NCBI GenBank assembly: GCA_022749755.1
Contig: CM040452.1
Span: 18,184,350 to 18,248,349, forward strand
DNA: 64,000 bases
From: Azadirachta indica
Lineage: Eukaryota > Streptophyta > Magnoliopsida > Sapindales > Meliaceae
Reading direction: 5' to 3'
Positions 63,201 through 64,000 of this stretch are shown one piece after another; within the stretch, counting starts at the first letter, position 1, and each line of letters begins with the position of its first letter. The position numbers and the translations under genes were made by a program. Under the pieces are notes generated by a model that had not been told where the DNA came from, searched no databases, and worked only from the letters and a program-made list of their open reading frames with translations.

Positions 63201-64000
63201 ATATATTACTTCATATATGAGTCTCCTCTCATCAATTTGCTATCTTAGCTTGCACTATGTTTCACGATGTTTGTACTTTGTCAACTTATCTTACTCTGCT
63301 TACATGGATCATAGTTTATGCACCTTTTGAAGAAGAAAAGAATAAAAAGTTTGTTATATTGAATCTCTTTTATATACGTTAAAATAATAAAGCAACATAA
63401 TCTGGGAATCCTGAATAAACTAAAAAAAGAGTAATAATACTTAAACTAAATATATACTTAATAAGACTAAACCTAGTGAAACTAAATAGGTTTAATTTCA
63501 ATTCTAACAGACCTCATATTTATGTTGCTTTAGCTATGAATATTTAGCTCCACATCCTAATACTATAATCTGTGGTGACCACAATTCTGACTGAAGGATG
63601 GATTCATTGTGGTTATGTTTGAATTTTAGCATCAATCATAAACTATTTTCCATGGTAAGTTCTTAAAACTAATACTATAATTTGTATTGCGCAGCGGTTG
63701 ATGCCCACTATATTGGAGGGAACATTTGATTTTTTCATGAATCTTCTCAGTGATCCTGATCCTTTAGCATTACCAACTAATCTGCAGTGCTCTCTGCTGT
63801 CTCTGCTTACTGAATACATTGAATGGTCTACAAGGAGTGGAATCCCTGTTAGAACACCACCATTGATGTACAAACATCTACAGCCATTTGTTAACTTGCT
63901 AATATTTTCACCAGTCAATGAGATAAAGAAACAAGCATATAATCTGGCACAAGCAGCTATGTTGAGCACTGGTGCATTTGACAGAAACATACATGAGATT
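60175..64000 (+). CDS. URB1: URB1/NPA1-type nucleolar ribosome-biogenesis protein (5' part, runs off the edge)
   Basis: Exons: 60175-60208, 60522-61653, 61776-62514 and 63695 to the window end (open, in frame at 64000), 737 residues so far. A tiny first exon (MDDPSSLSGDK) joins in frame to an acidic stretch (DDDSDSEVEVEE). The rest is a helical-repeat protein with the Npa1/URB1 N-terminal domain pattern: FIKLLNGDSGGEFLRLYVHTS, RQGKPGMSYIFSLISAILSHP, KKRKHLTRESFVRFAMSFLEVG, VPPGLRSVLFGNVTLEQLVSIS, and HSNFLVKHGTLRLLLEALKLL further on. URB1 works in early 60S pre-ribosome assembly in the nucleolus. From memory the Arabidopsis counterpart is AT4G27010 (EMB2788), an essential embryo gene. Plant URB1 is very large (over 2,000 residues), so most of it lies beyond this window. 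The 1.18-kb third intron holds no other feature. Confidence 0.9.

Noticed and set aside
1..64000. CRISPR array, phage, operon or biosynthetic cluster
   Set aside because: The DNA is plant nuclear, with spliced single genes. The tandem repeats found have two copies or are simple-sequence arrays, and no spacer-repeat pattern exists.

Overview
The window is nuclear DNA from a flowering plant, almost certainly a eudicot. The genes are split by GT-AG introns with AT-rich, T-rich intronic DNA, intergenic DNA is strongly AT-rich, and the proteins are plant-specific types: EIX-type receptor-like proteins, LEA14, RBP45, HSP70-16 and a class-B LPAAT. From general impression I would guess Citrus or a relative, but nothing here proves the species. 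There are no operons, CRISPR arrays, phages or intact transposons.

Left part (1-16 kb). A coiled-coil USO1-like gene (1741-5554, +) is followed by three tandem EIX2-like leucine-rich-repeat receptor-like protein (RLP) copies on the same strand. The first is a fragmentary relic (6.7-8.1 kb). The second is full length but carries one in-frame stop and four frameshifts (8922-11934). The third is nearly intact, with a single frameshift that comparison with its neighbour shows to be a 14-bp deletion (12935-16022). The cluster is a series of stages of decay of one cell-surface immune-receptor type.

Middle (16.7-32 kb). A plant nuclear-type protein of unknown function in 5 exons (16769-19304, +) converges on an Hsp110/HSP70-16-type chaperone in 9 exons (25363-20339, -). 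Next comes a 3-kb AT-rich spacer with tandem repeats, then a 5-exon ER-type (class B) lysophosphatidate acyltransferase (29333-32052, +).

Right part (35-64 kb). This holds an AT-hook protein (36588-37879, +), a 13-exon ataxin-2/CID-like poly(A)-binding-protein interactor with a PAM2 motif (45530-38859, -), the DEAD-box helicase RH32 (46614-50700, +, with a C-terminal frameshift), a decayed tRNA-Ala(AGC), LEA14 (52236-52823, +), the three-RRM protein RBP45 (58656-55052, -) and the 5' part of URB1/NPA1 (60175 to beyond the edge, +). From memory this order resembles two duplicated Arabidopsis blocks (AT5G54900-AT5G54930 and AT4G26990-AT4G27010), so the right half looks like an old conserved block. 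Several of its genes concern RNA: ribosome biogenesis (RH32, URB1) and mRNA 3'-end/poly(A) biology (RBP45, CID-like). RH32, URB1 and the AT-hook gene have telo-box motifs in or near their leaders.

Exon coordinates were worked out by hand from reading frame, splice consensus and remembered family sequence. Every gene given as one span is spliced unless stated, and the exons are listed in its entry. I found no convincing new biological system. The most useful second looks are the RLP decay series, the single-lesion RLP, the frameshifted RH32 tail, the duplicated RBP45 promoter block and the tRNA-Ala relic.
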